A stretch of 64,000 nt of DNA from contig NZ_JPUG01000070.1 of the NCBI RefSeq assembly GCF_000739015.1, positions 124,001-188,000 on the forward strand, given 5' to 3'. The notes beneath the pieces are model-generated. The model made no database searches and was not told the DNA's origin. It worked only from the letters and a program-made list of their open reading frames with translations. Position numbers and translations under genes: made by a program. Below, piece after piece: positions 41,741-49,285 of the stretch. Positions within the stretch are counted from its first letter, which is position 1. Each line of letters begins with the position of its first letter. This DNA is from Microvirga sp. BSC39. Its GTDB lineage: Bacteria > Pseudomonadota > Alphaproteobacteria > Rhizobiales > Beijerinckiaceae.

Positions 41741-43138
41741 ATGCCGACGACCGTTGATACATGGAATCTCGATGGCGACTACATCCGCATCGATGACGGT
41801 GCTGGTCCCGAGTATCTCGACTGGCGCAACAATGCTGAGGTTATCAGCGGTTACGGGATTGTGAACTTATCAGTCGGTGTGGTGTTGGGCGACCCGCAGC
41901 ACGATCGACTTGGATTCGTCCAGGGAAACGGGATTACTGCTACCGACGGCCTGAATTCTGGAAGCAGAATCACCATTGATGGCTTTGTTGCCGTGGTCGC
42001 GCCTCGGAGCACCGGATACAGTTTTGGACTTTTATTTCCTGATCCGGAAGATCCGGGGGAGTACAGATCGGCTCCCCCTGCCATCGTTCAGAAATTTATC
42101 CGAGCTCTGACTTACCAGAATACTTCTGAAGCGCTCCCGGACGATTTTCAGAAGCTGATCGGCTTTCATATCCTGAATGATGGTGATGGAACCACAGGTC
42201 ACGAACCCATTCAGGAATATGTGACCGTCACGAAGTGGCTTCGCGACCATTTTGTGCCAACGGACAGGGGCGGCAATTGGAGCACGGGCGGCAAGAACCT
42301 TCCGCCTGAGATCACAGGCATCCCCGCTGCCAAGACGATCGCGGATGGAGGTCGTCCGTTCTCGTCGGTGTCGATCACCGACCCGAACAACGACAAGCTG
42401 ACCGTCACCATCAAGATCAGCGACCCCAAGAAGGGCAGCTTCCTGGCCTCGAGCCTCAGCGGCGGCACCTATGATCCGGAAACCGGCATCTACAGAGTCA
42501 CCGGTACCCCGGCCCAGGTGCAGGACGCCGTTCGCAAGCTCGTCTTCACCCAGGGCTCCGGCCTGGACGGTTCACGCTCGTCCCAGGAATCCGTTTCGTT
42601 CAAGATCCTTGTTTCCGACCCCGTTTTCGTCGATGCGGCAACCATGGAGGCAAGCTTCCGTCCCAACAAGGCCGACAATATCAAGGGCAAGGCCAGCAGC
42701 GAGAAGCTTTACGGTCACGGCGGCAAGGACAAGATCGACGGCAAGGGCGGCAACGACAAGATCTGGGGCGGGTCCGGCAACGACCAGCTCACCGGCGGCA
42801 CGGGCAAGGACGCCTTCGTGTTCGACAACAAGGCGAACGCCAGAACGAACAAGGACAAGATCGTCGATTTCAGCGTCAGCGACGACAGCATCTGGCTCGA
42901 CAACGCCTTCTTCAGCGCGCTCGGCCCCAAGGGCACCGAGAGCAAGCCGGCGCTTTTGAAGAGCAGCTATTTCGTCACGGGCTCCAAGGCCAAGGACAAG
43001 AACGACTTCATCATCTACGACAAGGCCAAGGGCAAGCTCTTCTACGACGCCGACGGATCGGGCAAAGGTAAGCAGGTGGAGATCGCCACGCTCTCCAAAG
43101 ACCTCCAGATGACCTATAAGGACTTCTTCGTCATCTGA
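41741..43138 (+). CDS. Secreted RTX-type calcium-binding repeat protein
   Basis: 465 residues, no classical signal peptide. Two beta-sandwich segments of the cadherin/tandem-repeat type are seen (IRALTYQNTS about 125; VRKLVFTQGSGLD about 270). At about 320-365 lie glycine-rich nonapeptides, GHGGKDKIDGKGGNDKIWGG, then GSGNDQLTGGTGKDAF, which bind calcium in parallel beta-rolls. Type I secretion signals are C-terminal, and the C-terminus ends with a hydrophobic DFFVI. The repeat region is unusually lysine-rich. The first ~550 bp and upstream 150 bp are lower in GC than neighbours, suggesting acquired DNA. No type I secretion genes are adjacent. Possibly a surface or biofilm protein (inference). 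Confidence 0.82.
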   Translation: MPTTVDTWNLDGDYIRIDDGAGPEYLDWRNNAEVISGYGIVNLSVGVVLGDPQHDRLGFVQGNGITATDGLNSGSRITIDGFVAVVAPRSTGYSFGLLFPDPEDPGEYRSAPPAIVQKFIRALTYQNTSEALPDDFQKLIGFHILNDGDGTTGHEPIQEYVTVTKWLRDHFVPTDRGGNWSTGGKNLPPEITGIPAAKTIADGGRPFSSVSITDPNNDKLTVTIKISDPKKGSFLASSLSGGTYDPETGIYRVTGTPAQVQDAVRKLVFTQGSGLDGSRSSQESVSFKILVSDPVFVDAATMEASFRPNKADNIKGKASSEKLYGHGGKDKIDGKGGNDKIWGGSGNDQLTGGTGKDAFVFDNKANARTNKDKIVDFSVSDDSIWLDNAFFSALGPKGTESKPALLKSSYFVTGSKAKDKNDFIIYDKAKGKLFYDADGSGKGKQVEIATLSKDLQMTYKDFFVI

Positions 43139-43174
43139 ACCGGCTCAGGCAGGGAGCGATGGGCCACATGACCG

Positions 43175-43200
43175 ACAGCCCTCGTGCAGGCGAGGGCTGT
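43175..43200 (+). terminator. Hairpin after the RTX gene
   Basis: ACAGCCCTCG-tgcagg-CGAGGGCTGT, a perfect 10-bp stem 37 bp after the RTX stop, followed by TCCTTG; the U-tract is weak. Confidence 0.55.
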
Positions 43201-43271
43201 TCCTTGTGAACAGTCTCCCCTTTGGCGAAAAATCCACTATTGTGCTCGCGAATTGTCGAAGCGGGCCCATC

Positions 43272-44279
43272 ATGACGTCTCCCATTCTTGTGACCGGTGC
43301 GGCCGGGTTCATCGGCTATCATGTGGTCAAGCGGCTCCTGGCCGACGGGCACCAGGTTGTGGGCGTCGACAGCTTCACGCCCTACTACGACATCGGCCTC
43401 AAAGAGGCCCGCTTCGCCAATCTCACGCCCCACAACACCTTTCTCGGCGAGCGCCTGGACCTCGCCGACCAGCAGGCCACCCGCGACCTGTTCCAGCACC
43501 ACCGCTTCGAGCGGGTCATTCATCTGGCGGCCCAGCCGGGCGTGCGCTTCGTCGATCCGCAGCCTTATGCCGCCTCCAATCTCATGGGCTTCATGAGCAT
43601 GCTGGAAGCCTGCCGGCATGGAGACGTGCAGCATCTCGTCTATGCCTCGTCGAGCTCGGTCTACGGCTCCAACCGCAAGCTGCCGTTCTCCGAGCACGAC
43701 ACCACGGATCACCCGATCAGCCTCTATGCCGCCACCAAGAAGGCGAACGAGATGATGGCGCATTCCTATGCGTCGCTCTTCGGCCTGCCCTGCACGGGCC
43801 TGCGCTTCTTCACCGTCTACGGCCCCTGGGGCCGGCCCGACATGGCGGTGTACAAGTTCACCCACGCCATCGCCCAAGCGCGCGAGATCCAGGTGGCCAA
43901 CGCCGGCCGGGTCTGGCGCGACTTCACCTATGTGGACGACATCGTGGAGGGCATCGTGCGGCTGGTCGAGCGCGCGCCCTCGGGCGACCCGGCCTGGAAC
44001 GCGGAAAACCCCGATCCGGCCACGAGCGCGGCACCGCACCGGGTCTACAACATCGGCAACGATTCGCCCGAAGAGGTGAACCGGCTGATCGCCCTGATCG
44101 AGCAGGCGTTGGGCAGACAAGCCAACCGCGTCGACGTGCCCCTGCCGCCCGGCGACGTGCTGGAGACCCGCGCGGATGTGACGGATCTGCGCCGCGACGT
44201 GGGCTTTGCGCCCGCGACGTCCCTGGACGAGGGCATCCGGCGCTTCGTCGCGTGGTATCGCGAATATCACGGGGCTTGA
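43272..44279 (+). CDS. NAD-dependent UDP-sugar epimerase (UDP-glucuronate 4-epimerase-like)
   Basis: 335 residues, extended SDR. NAD-binding GAAGFIGYHVVKRL, then GVDSFTPYYDIGLKEAR, IHLAAQPGVRFVD, catalytic Ser in SSSSVYG and YxxxK in LYAATKKANE, and RFFTVYGPWGRPDMA. The PYYD...LK and GPWGRPDMA blocks are typical of UDP-glucuronate 4-epimerases of capsule and lipopolysaccharide pathways, giving UDP-galacturonate. ATG 43272 gives the family length. First gene of the polysaccharide cluster; the next gene begins 5 bp later. Confidence 0.88.
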   Translation: MTSPILVTGAAGFIGYHVVKRLLADGHQVVGVDSFTPYYDIGLKEARFANLTPHNTFLGERLDLADQQATRDLFQHHRFERVIHLAAQPGVRFVDPQPYAASNLMGFMSMLEACRHGDVQHLVYASSSSVYGSNRKLPFSEHDTTDHPISLYAATKKANEMMAHSYASLFGLPCTGLRFFTVYGPWGRPDMAVYKFTHAIAQAREIQVANAGRVWRDFTYVDDIVEGIVRLVERAPSGDPAWNAENPDPATSAAPHRVYNIGNDSPEEVNRLIALIEQALGRQANRVDVPLPPGDVLETRADVTDLRRDVGFAPATSLDEGIRRFVAWYREYHGA

Positions 44280-44284
44280 GTCCA

Positions 44285-45409
44285 ATGATCTGGGATTATC
44301 TCAAGCTTCTGGCCATATGGGCCGGCCTGTACGTGATAGGCTTCATCATCGCCGCCATCATCGAGCCGTTCTCAGCCATCGGCTTTACCCTTCTCACGGC
44401 CATTATTTTTGCAGCATTTTGCATGTCGGCGGTGCTGATCGTCATCTTGAAGCCGCTGCTCGTCCGCTATGCATTGGCTCGTCCCAATGCCCGCTCAAGC
44501 CATAGAATCCCGACGCCTCAAGGAGGCGGTATCGCCGTGGTCGGCACGGTGCTGATCCCGATGGCGCTCCTGCTGAGCCTCCCGGGTCTATCATTCGAAA
44601 CGGCGCGTCCGCTCCTGAGCGTTGCGCTGGCATCTTTGACCCTGGCAGTAGTTGGGGCAGTCGACGACATTCGGCCTTTGCCTGCGGGTTTGCGTCTTCT
44701 TCTGCAGATCGCAGCCGTGACGGCTGTCGTTGTCACAAGCGAGATCCGCATTCTTCCCGAATGGATTCCGCTGGGCTTGGAACACGCTTTCCTCGTTCTC
44801 GGCGGCGTCTGGTTCGTGAATCTCGTCAACTTCATGGATGGACTTGACTGGATTACAGTCGCCGAGATGGTCCCTGTGACGGCGTTCATAGGCATCCTGA
44901 GTTGGTTCTCGGACGGAGAGCCATCGCTCAGCGGCCTTGCTGCGCTTGTTCTCTGCGGCGCCCTCCTCGGCTTCGCGCCTTTCAACAAGCCCGTTGCAAA
45001 ACTCTTCCTGGGCGATGTGGGCTCGCTGCCCATCGGCCTCCTTGTCGGCTGGATGCTGCTGGAGCTTGCCGGCACCGGTGCGCTCGGGGCGGCCCTGCTG
45101 CTGCCGCTCTACTACCTGATGGACGCCACCATCACCCTGCTGCGGCGCTTACGCCGCCGTGAAAAGGTGTGGGAGGCGCACCGCAGCCATTTCTACCAGA
45201 AGGCCACCGACAACGGCTTCTCGGCGCTCGACGTCAGCGCTCATGTGTTCGGGCTCAACCTTGTCCTGGCCGGTCTCGCCGCTATGACACTGATCTGGCC
45301 CTCGGGCGCCGTGCAGGCTGCGGCTCTCGTCTCAGGGGTCGCCCTCGTCGGCCTGCTCCTCAGGCGCTTTTCCACGCCACGCCAGACAATTCCTTTGGAG
45401 GTTCCCTGA
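44285..45409 (+). CDS. Polyprenyl-phosphate HexNAc-1-phosphate transferase (WecA/WbpL family)
   Basis: 374 residues, about ten membrane helices. Glycosyltransferase-4 signatures: HRIPTPQGGGIA, VVGAVDDIRPLP (DD motif), NLVNFMDGLDW (NxxNxxDGxD) and LFLGDVGSLPIG, then the cytoplasmic VWEAHRSHFYQK loop. It transfers a sugar-1-phosphate from UDP-sugar to undecaprenyl phosphate and so starts O-antigen or exopolysaccharide repeat units. It starts 5 bp after the epimerase and its stop shares a base with the next ATG (TGATG), so the three genes are coupled. Confidence 0.9.
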   Translation: MIWDYLKLLAIWAGLYVIGFIIAAIIEPFSAIGFTLLTAIIFAAFCMSAVLIVILKPLLVRYALARPNARSSHRIPTPQGGGIAVVGTVLIPMALLLSLPGLSFETARPLLSVALASLTLAVVGAVDDIRPLPAGLRLLLQIAAVTAVVVTSEIRILPEWIPLGLEHAFLVLGGVWFVNLVNFMDGLDWITVAEMVPVTAFIGILSWFSDGEPSLSGLAALVLCGALLGFAPFNKPVAKLFLGDVGSLPIGLLVGWMLLELAGTGALGAALLLPLYYLMDATITLLRRLRRREKVWEAHRSHFYQKATDNGFSALDVSAHVFGLNLVLAGLAAMTLIWPSGAVQAAALVSGVALVGLLLRRFSTPRQTIPLEVP

Positions 45410-46350
45410 TGAACGCACCCCTGATTGCCCTCACCGGCTCGACGGGTTTCATCGGACGTCACCTCCTCTCAGAGCTTCCCAGACGCGGCTACCGGGTCCG
45501 GGTGCTGCTGCGCCGCCCGTCCGAGGTGCCGGCGGGCGCCGCAAGCGCCGTGATCGGCGACATCGCCTCGCCGCACAACATGGCCGCAGCCCTGCGCGAC
45601 GTGGACATGGTGATCCACTCGGCGGGCCTGGCGCACGCCATGTCGGGCCGCCCGGAGGACGACTACCGCAGCATCAACACGGACGCGACCGTGAAGCTCG
45701 CCCAATCGGCCGAGCGCGCCGGCGTGAAGCGCTTCGTCTTTCTCTCGTCGATCCGGGCCCAGAGCGGTCCCTCGGCCGAGGGCGTGCTGACGGAGGAGAT
45801 GGAGCCCAACCCCACGGACGCCTATGGCCGCTCGAAGCTCGAAGCCGAGCGGGGGCTGGCCGAACTCGGCCTGGACTGGGCAGCCCTTCGGCCGGTTCTC
45901 GTCTACGGCCCCGGCGTGAAGGGCAACATGGCTGCCCTGCTCGGTCTTGCGCAATCCTCGTGGCCCTTGCCCCTGGGCGGCCTGAGGGCCCGGCGTTCGC
46001 TCCTCTGCCTCGACAACCTGGCGGCGGCGGTGGACACGGTGCTCAAGGCGGACGGGCCTCTGAGGCGCCCCTTCATCGTGGCCGATCCCGAGCCGGTGAC
46101 GATCCCCGAGATGGTGACCGCCCTGCGCGAGGGTTTCGGACGCGCCCCGGGGCTGATTCCGGTTCCGTCCTTCGTTCTCAAGGGGGCGGCGGCTCTGGCG
46201 GGAAAGGGCGAGGCCTATCAGCGGCTGGCGGGCTCGCTGGTGGCGAGCCCGGAGGCCCTGAGGCGCTTAGGCTGGCAGCCGGTCAGTTCGACGCGCTACG
46301 CGCTTGCGGAACTGGCGCGACAAGCTGGGGGGCCGGCGTCCGGCGCTTGA
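45409..46350 (+). CDS. NAD-dependent epimerase/dehydratase (WbpV-like)
   Basis: 313 residues, SDR fold: TGSTGFIGRHLLSEL, VIGDIASPHNM, VIHSAGLAHAM, then FLSSIRAQS and the YGRSKLEAE active-site YxxxK, and RPVLVYGPGVKGNM. This pattern (AHAM...GRSKLEAE...GVKGN) is typical of sugar epimerases adjoining WbpL-type transferases. GGAGG lies 7 nt before the ATG. Its last 68 bases overlap, antisense, the end of the opposing 4,6-dehydratase gene. Confidence 0.88.
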   Translation: MNAPLIALTGSTGFIGRHLLSELPRRGYRVRVLLRRPSEVPAGAASAVIGDIASPHNMAAALRDVDMVIHSAGLAHAMSGRPEDDYRSINTDATVKLAQSAERAGVKRFVFLSSIRAQSGPSAEGVLTEEMEPNPTDAYGRSKLEAERGLAELGLDWAALRPVLVYGPGVKGNMAALLGLAQSSWPLPLGGLRARRSLLCLDNLAAAVDTVLKADGPLRRPFIVADPEPVTIPEMVTALREGFGRAPGLIPVPSFVLKGAAALAGKGEAYQRLAGSLVASPEALRRLGWQPVSSTRYALAELARQAGGPASGA

Positions 46351-48247
46351 ATTCGGGGATCGCCTCTTCGAACACCCGCTCGGCCAGTGCCCGGTCGCCC
46401 TCCGCGAGGGCGCGGTCCAGGATCTTGAGCCACTGCTCAACCCGCTCGCGGTCGGCGAAGATGGGCTTGGCCGCCATGACGCCGTCGATGCCGATTTCCG
46501 TGCGCGGCTCCTCGCGGGCGAACAGGATCTCGTGCAGGCGCTCGCCGGCCCGGGCCCCGGTGACGGCGATCTCGATGTCCTCGCCCGGCTCGTAGCCGGC
46601 AAGCCGGATCATGCGCTCGGCGAGCTCATAGATGCGCACGGGCTGGCCCATCTTCAGCACATAGACCGAGGCGCGTTCGTCCCCGTTGGAGCGCTCCGTG
46701 AGCGATCGGCTTTCCTCCGCATGAGACGCGGAGGTGAGCACCAGGTCGGCCGCCTCGCGGGTGGTCATGAAGTAGCGCACCATGTCCGGATGGGTGACCG
46801 TGACGGGTCCCCCGCGGGCGATCTGCGCCTTGAACTTCGGCACCACGGACCCGACCGAGCCCAGCACGTTGCCGAAGCGCACCGCGATGGTGCGGGTGGC
46901 GCCGTTGCGGCCCATGAACTCCGCGTCCAGCGCCTGCCCGTACATCTCGGCGAGGCGCTTGGTGGCGCCCAGCATCGAGACCGGATCGATGGCCTTGTCG
47001 GTGGAGATCATCACGATGGTGTCGGCGCCCGCCTCGACCGCCGCATCGGCCACGTTCACCGAGCCGAACACGTTGGTCTTGATGCCCTCGGTCCAGTTCC
47101 TCTCGAGATAGGGCACGTGCTTGAGGGCCGCCGCGTGGAAGACCACCTCCGGCCTGAAGGCGGTCATGACCTCGCGCACCCGCTCCCGGTCGCGCACGTC
47201 GGCAATGACCCCGTCCACGTTGGTGTCGCTGGACAGGAGCGTCGGGTTTTCGAGGATGTGGTGCAGGGACGGCTCGGAGCTTTCCAGGATCAGAAGATCG
47301 CTCGCCCCGAAGGCCACCGCGCGGGTGCAGATTTCGGACCCGATGGAGCCGCCGCCGCCCGTCACCAGAACCCGCTTGCCGCGGATGAAGGTCTCCAGCC
47401 GCTTCCGGTCGATCTGCACGGTGGGGCGCAGGAGCAGGTCCTCGATCTCGAGCGGCGCGAGTTCGGCGTTGCGCATGCCCTCGCCCAGGCTCGTGACCCG
47501 CACCAGCGGCAGGCCGAGGCGGCGGGCGCGGGCGAGCAGCATGTCCGGGTTCGCCTCCGGCGTCAGGGCGCTCGGGGTCGCCACCAGCCGGCGGATGGGC
47601 ACGCCCCGCTCCTGGAAGTCCTGCACCACCTGATCGAGGTCGTCGAAGGTGCCCAGCACCGGCACGCCGCGCATGGACTGGCCGAGATCGTCGCCACGGT
47701 AGGAGAGGATGCCCCTGGGCTGGATCTTCTTGACGGTGCCCGCCTCGACGGCCCGCAGGATCACCTCGACATCGGCCACGCGCCCGAGCAGCAGGGTCGG
47801 CGTGCTGGCATCCCGCTGCAGGCTGTTCCGGGACCGGGCGTATTTCAGGTAGCGGAAGGCAAGCCGCGGGCCGCCCAGCAGGAACATCTGGATCAGCCAG
47901 TAGAGGGCGATCGAGATCTTGCCGAAGAAGAAGGTGCCCAGGAACTGCGGCGACAGGAGAATGTAGTCCACCACCAGCAGGGTCAGGGCCAGGATGCTGG
48001 AGGCCCGGAAAATGTTGAACAGGTCCGGCAGGGAGGCGAAGCGCCACTTCGAGCGGTAGAGCTGGGAGAACCAGTAGACCACGCCGGCAAAGGCGATGAA
48101 GGGCGGCAGGAAAAGCGGCAGGTGAACGAGCCGCTCGTTCAGAAGCGTCCCTTCGAAGCGCACGAAGAACGTCGCGAGGACGGCCACGCCGGTCACCACG
48201 AGATCGTGCACAACAATGAGAGTTTTCTTGAGATCCTGCCGATTCAT
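46283..48247 (-). CDS. Membrane nucleotide-sugar 4,6-dehydratase (CapD/WbpM/FlaA1 family)
   Basis: 654 residues. Four N-terminal membrane helices, a degenerate Rossmann region (about 150-270), then a catalytic SDR domain: LVTGGGGSIGSEI, FHAAALKHVPYLE, MISTDKAIDPVSMLGATKR and RFGNVLGSVGSVVPKF. Members convert UDP-GlcNAc to a 4-keto-6-deoxy sugar for surface polysaccharides. It converges on the three-gene operon to its left, and together they make a small surface-glycan locus. The catalytic SxxxK-type residues appear intact. Confidence 0.92.
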   Translation of the reverse strand: MNRQDLKKTLIVVHDLVVTGVAVLATFFVRFEGTLLNERLVHLPLFLPPFIAFAGVVYWFSQLYRSKWRFASLPDLFNIFRASSILALTLLVVDYILLSPQFLGTFFFGKISIALYWLIQMFLLGGPRLAFRYLKYARSRNSLQRDASTPTLLLGRVADVEVILRAVEAGTVKKIQPRGILSYRGDDLGQSMRGVPVLGTFDDLDQVVQDFQERGVPIRRLVATPSALTPEANPDMLLARARRLGLPLVRVTSLGEGMRNAELAPLEIEDLLLRPTVQIDRKRLETFIRGKRVLVTGGGGSIGSEICTRAVAFGASDLLILESSEPSLHHILENPTLLSSDTNVDGVIADVRDRERVREVMTAFRPEVVFHAAALKHVPYLERNWTEGIKTNVFGSVNVADAAVEAGADTIVMISTDKAIDPVSMLGATKRLAEMYGQALDAEFMGRNGATRTIAVRFGNVLGSVGSVVPKFKAQIARGGPVTVTHPDMVRYFMTTREAADLVLTSASHAEESRSLTERSNGDERASVYVLKMGQPVRIYELAERMIRLAGYEPGEDIEIAVTGARAGERLHEILFAREEPRTEIGIDGVMAAKPIFADRERVEQWLKILDRALAEGDRALAERVFEEAIPEFKRRTPAPQLVAPVPQARSASN

Positions 48248-48384
48248 GGCCCTGCCGTCTGCTGCCCCGGGGTATCGGATGGGCTCACCCCTTTGTCAAT
48301 GTAACCTTGTCCTACCAGAGATGCCTCCAGCGCAAGCCCCTCACGCGCTGGATAGAGGGTCCTGGGCCACCGCCAGAAGGCTCC

Positions 48385-48657
48385 CCTCCTCCGTGCGCCC
48401 CATGCCCGAATGCCCAAGCTCACAGCGAGGCGGGCTTCCGTCAGCACCGCCTCGACCGGACTGGAGGCCCCGACTTTTCCCTGATCCGGCAGGACGATAC
48501 GGTCGGCGAAACGGGCTGCCAAGTTCAGGTCGTGCAGGATCGCCACCGCGGCTCCGGCACGGGCTTCGGGCACGATGAGCCGATGGCGCCGGTCAAGCGC
48601 CGCGACAGGCGCGTCGGCGAGGACCACCGGCGCCTGCGTCGCCAGAGCGCGGGTGAT
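48385..48657 (-). pseudogene. Decayed C-terminal fragment of an iron/heme ABC transporter ATPase
   Basis: On the reverse strand the frame reads TRALATQAPVVLADAPVAALD, then RRHRLIV, RAGAAVAILHDLNLAARFAD and VEAVLTEARLAVSLGI, which resembles the second half of FecE/HmuV-type ATPases (Walker B, D-loop, H-loop). The catalytic Glu after Walker B is Ala (ADAP), a few residues are missing after ALDRRH, and everything upstream of Walker B, including Walker A and the signature, is replaced by an inverted repeat. No other transporter genes are nearby. A fused start cannot be assigned. Confidence 0.7.
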
Positions 48658-48679
48658 CCCTTTCCCACCCAGATCGGGT

Positions 48680-48806
48680 GTGCCCCTCCCCCCTTTGCGG
48701 GGGAGGGTGGCGAACGGAGTGAGCCGGGAGAGGGGCAGTCCGGTTGAGCGAGGCCCCTCTCCCGACCTGCTACGCAGGCCACCCTCTCCCGCAAAGGGGA
48801 GAGGGC
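48680..48806. repeat. Long inverted repeat between pseudogene and LexA box
   Basis: The left arm has CCCCTTTGCGGGGGAGGGTGG and GGGAGAGGGGC; the right arm repeats them inverted as GCCCCTCTCCC and CCACCCTCTCCCGCAAAGGGG. It resembles widespread intergenic palindromic elements and marks the point where the ABC ATPase fragment was cut. Confidence 0.7.
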
Positions 48807-48813
48807 GAGGTTT

Positions 48814-48857
48814 GTTCTCGCTTTGTTCTTGACAAAAGCTGCAAGCTCGGCTATAAG
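48814..48857 (+). promoter_or_regulatory. LexA box abutting a near-consensus sigma-70 promoter
   Basis: GTTCTCGCTTTGTTC (48814-48828) is an exact GTTC-N7-GTTC LexA site. It is immediately followed by -35 TTGACA (48829-48834), a 17-bp spacer and -10 TATAAG (48852-48857), reading rightwards. This is the best promoter seen in the window and should be SOS-inducible. Transcription is expected to start near 48864. Confidence 0.75.
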
Positions 48858-48863
48858 GTTGTG

Positions 48864-49201
48864 TAGACCTGCCTCTGACGAGGGGCGCGCTCGCGAGGCG
48901 TCGCAGTGTGGAGGCAGGCACGGTCCTGTGCACGTGCTGATACGCAGGTGTGTGTGACAGGAGGCCCAGGCTGCGTGCCGGTGGTCGGAATCGGTTCAAG
49001 GCCCCCGTCGAGCAGACGGACCCCGCCTTGAGCGGTCACCGGGCCGGCACCGCCTGTCCGCCTAAAGAAGCCGTGCGCGAAGAGACAGTTCGGCTCTTCC
49101 CTTTCACCATCACACATCGAGCCGGGCTGCCTGTCGCGCCACCCTCGATCACCCTTCAGGCTCGCAGCGCAAGCTGCGGGCCACAAGGCGCTGGTCTTTT
49201 T
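48864..49201 (+). ncRNA. Putative SOS-controlled structured RNA or long leader
   Basis: Downstream of the promoter at 48829-48857 no convincing protein frame is seen for ~420 nt. The sequence can form nested stems: CCTGCCTC (48868) with GAGGCAGG (48911), GTGCCGG (48975) with CCGGCAC (49044), and a GNRA hairpin CGCAGC-GCAA-GCTGCG (49163-49178), with a T-run at 49195-49201. It may be an independent RNA or the 5' leader of the aminotransferase gene (ATG at 49286). A 23-codon frame at 49205-49276 could be an upstream ORF. The 3' end is a guess and no RNA family was recognised. Confidence 0.4.
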
Positions 49202-49285
49202 GAAATGAATGCCGGTTCGATCTCCCGCCACTCCATGTTACGAAGCAGATCAGCAACTTCAATAAACACCGATTGAGAGAGCGGC

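Noticed and set aside
46304..48304. Long forward frame opposite the 4,6-dehydratase gene
   Set aside because: The reverse-strand product is a clear CapD/WbpM protein; the forward translation is low-complexity.
48851..49231. 126-codon reverse frame across the LexA-promoter transcript
   Set aside because: It runs against the strong promoter, has no ribosome site and no recognisable family.
48950..49276. 108-codon forward frame starting with GTG inside the putative structured RNA
   Set aside because: No ribosome site, no domain, unusual composition; stems run through it. Kept only as a caution for the noncoding interpretation.
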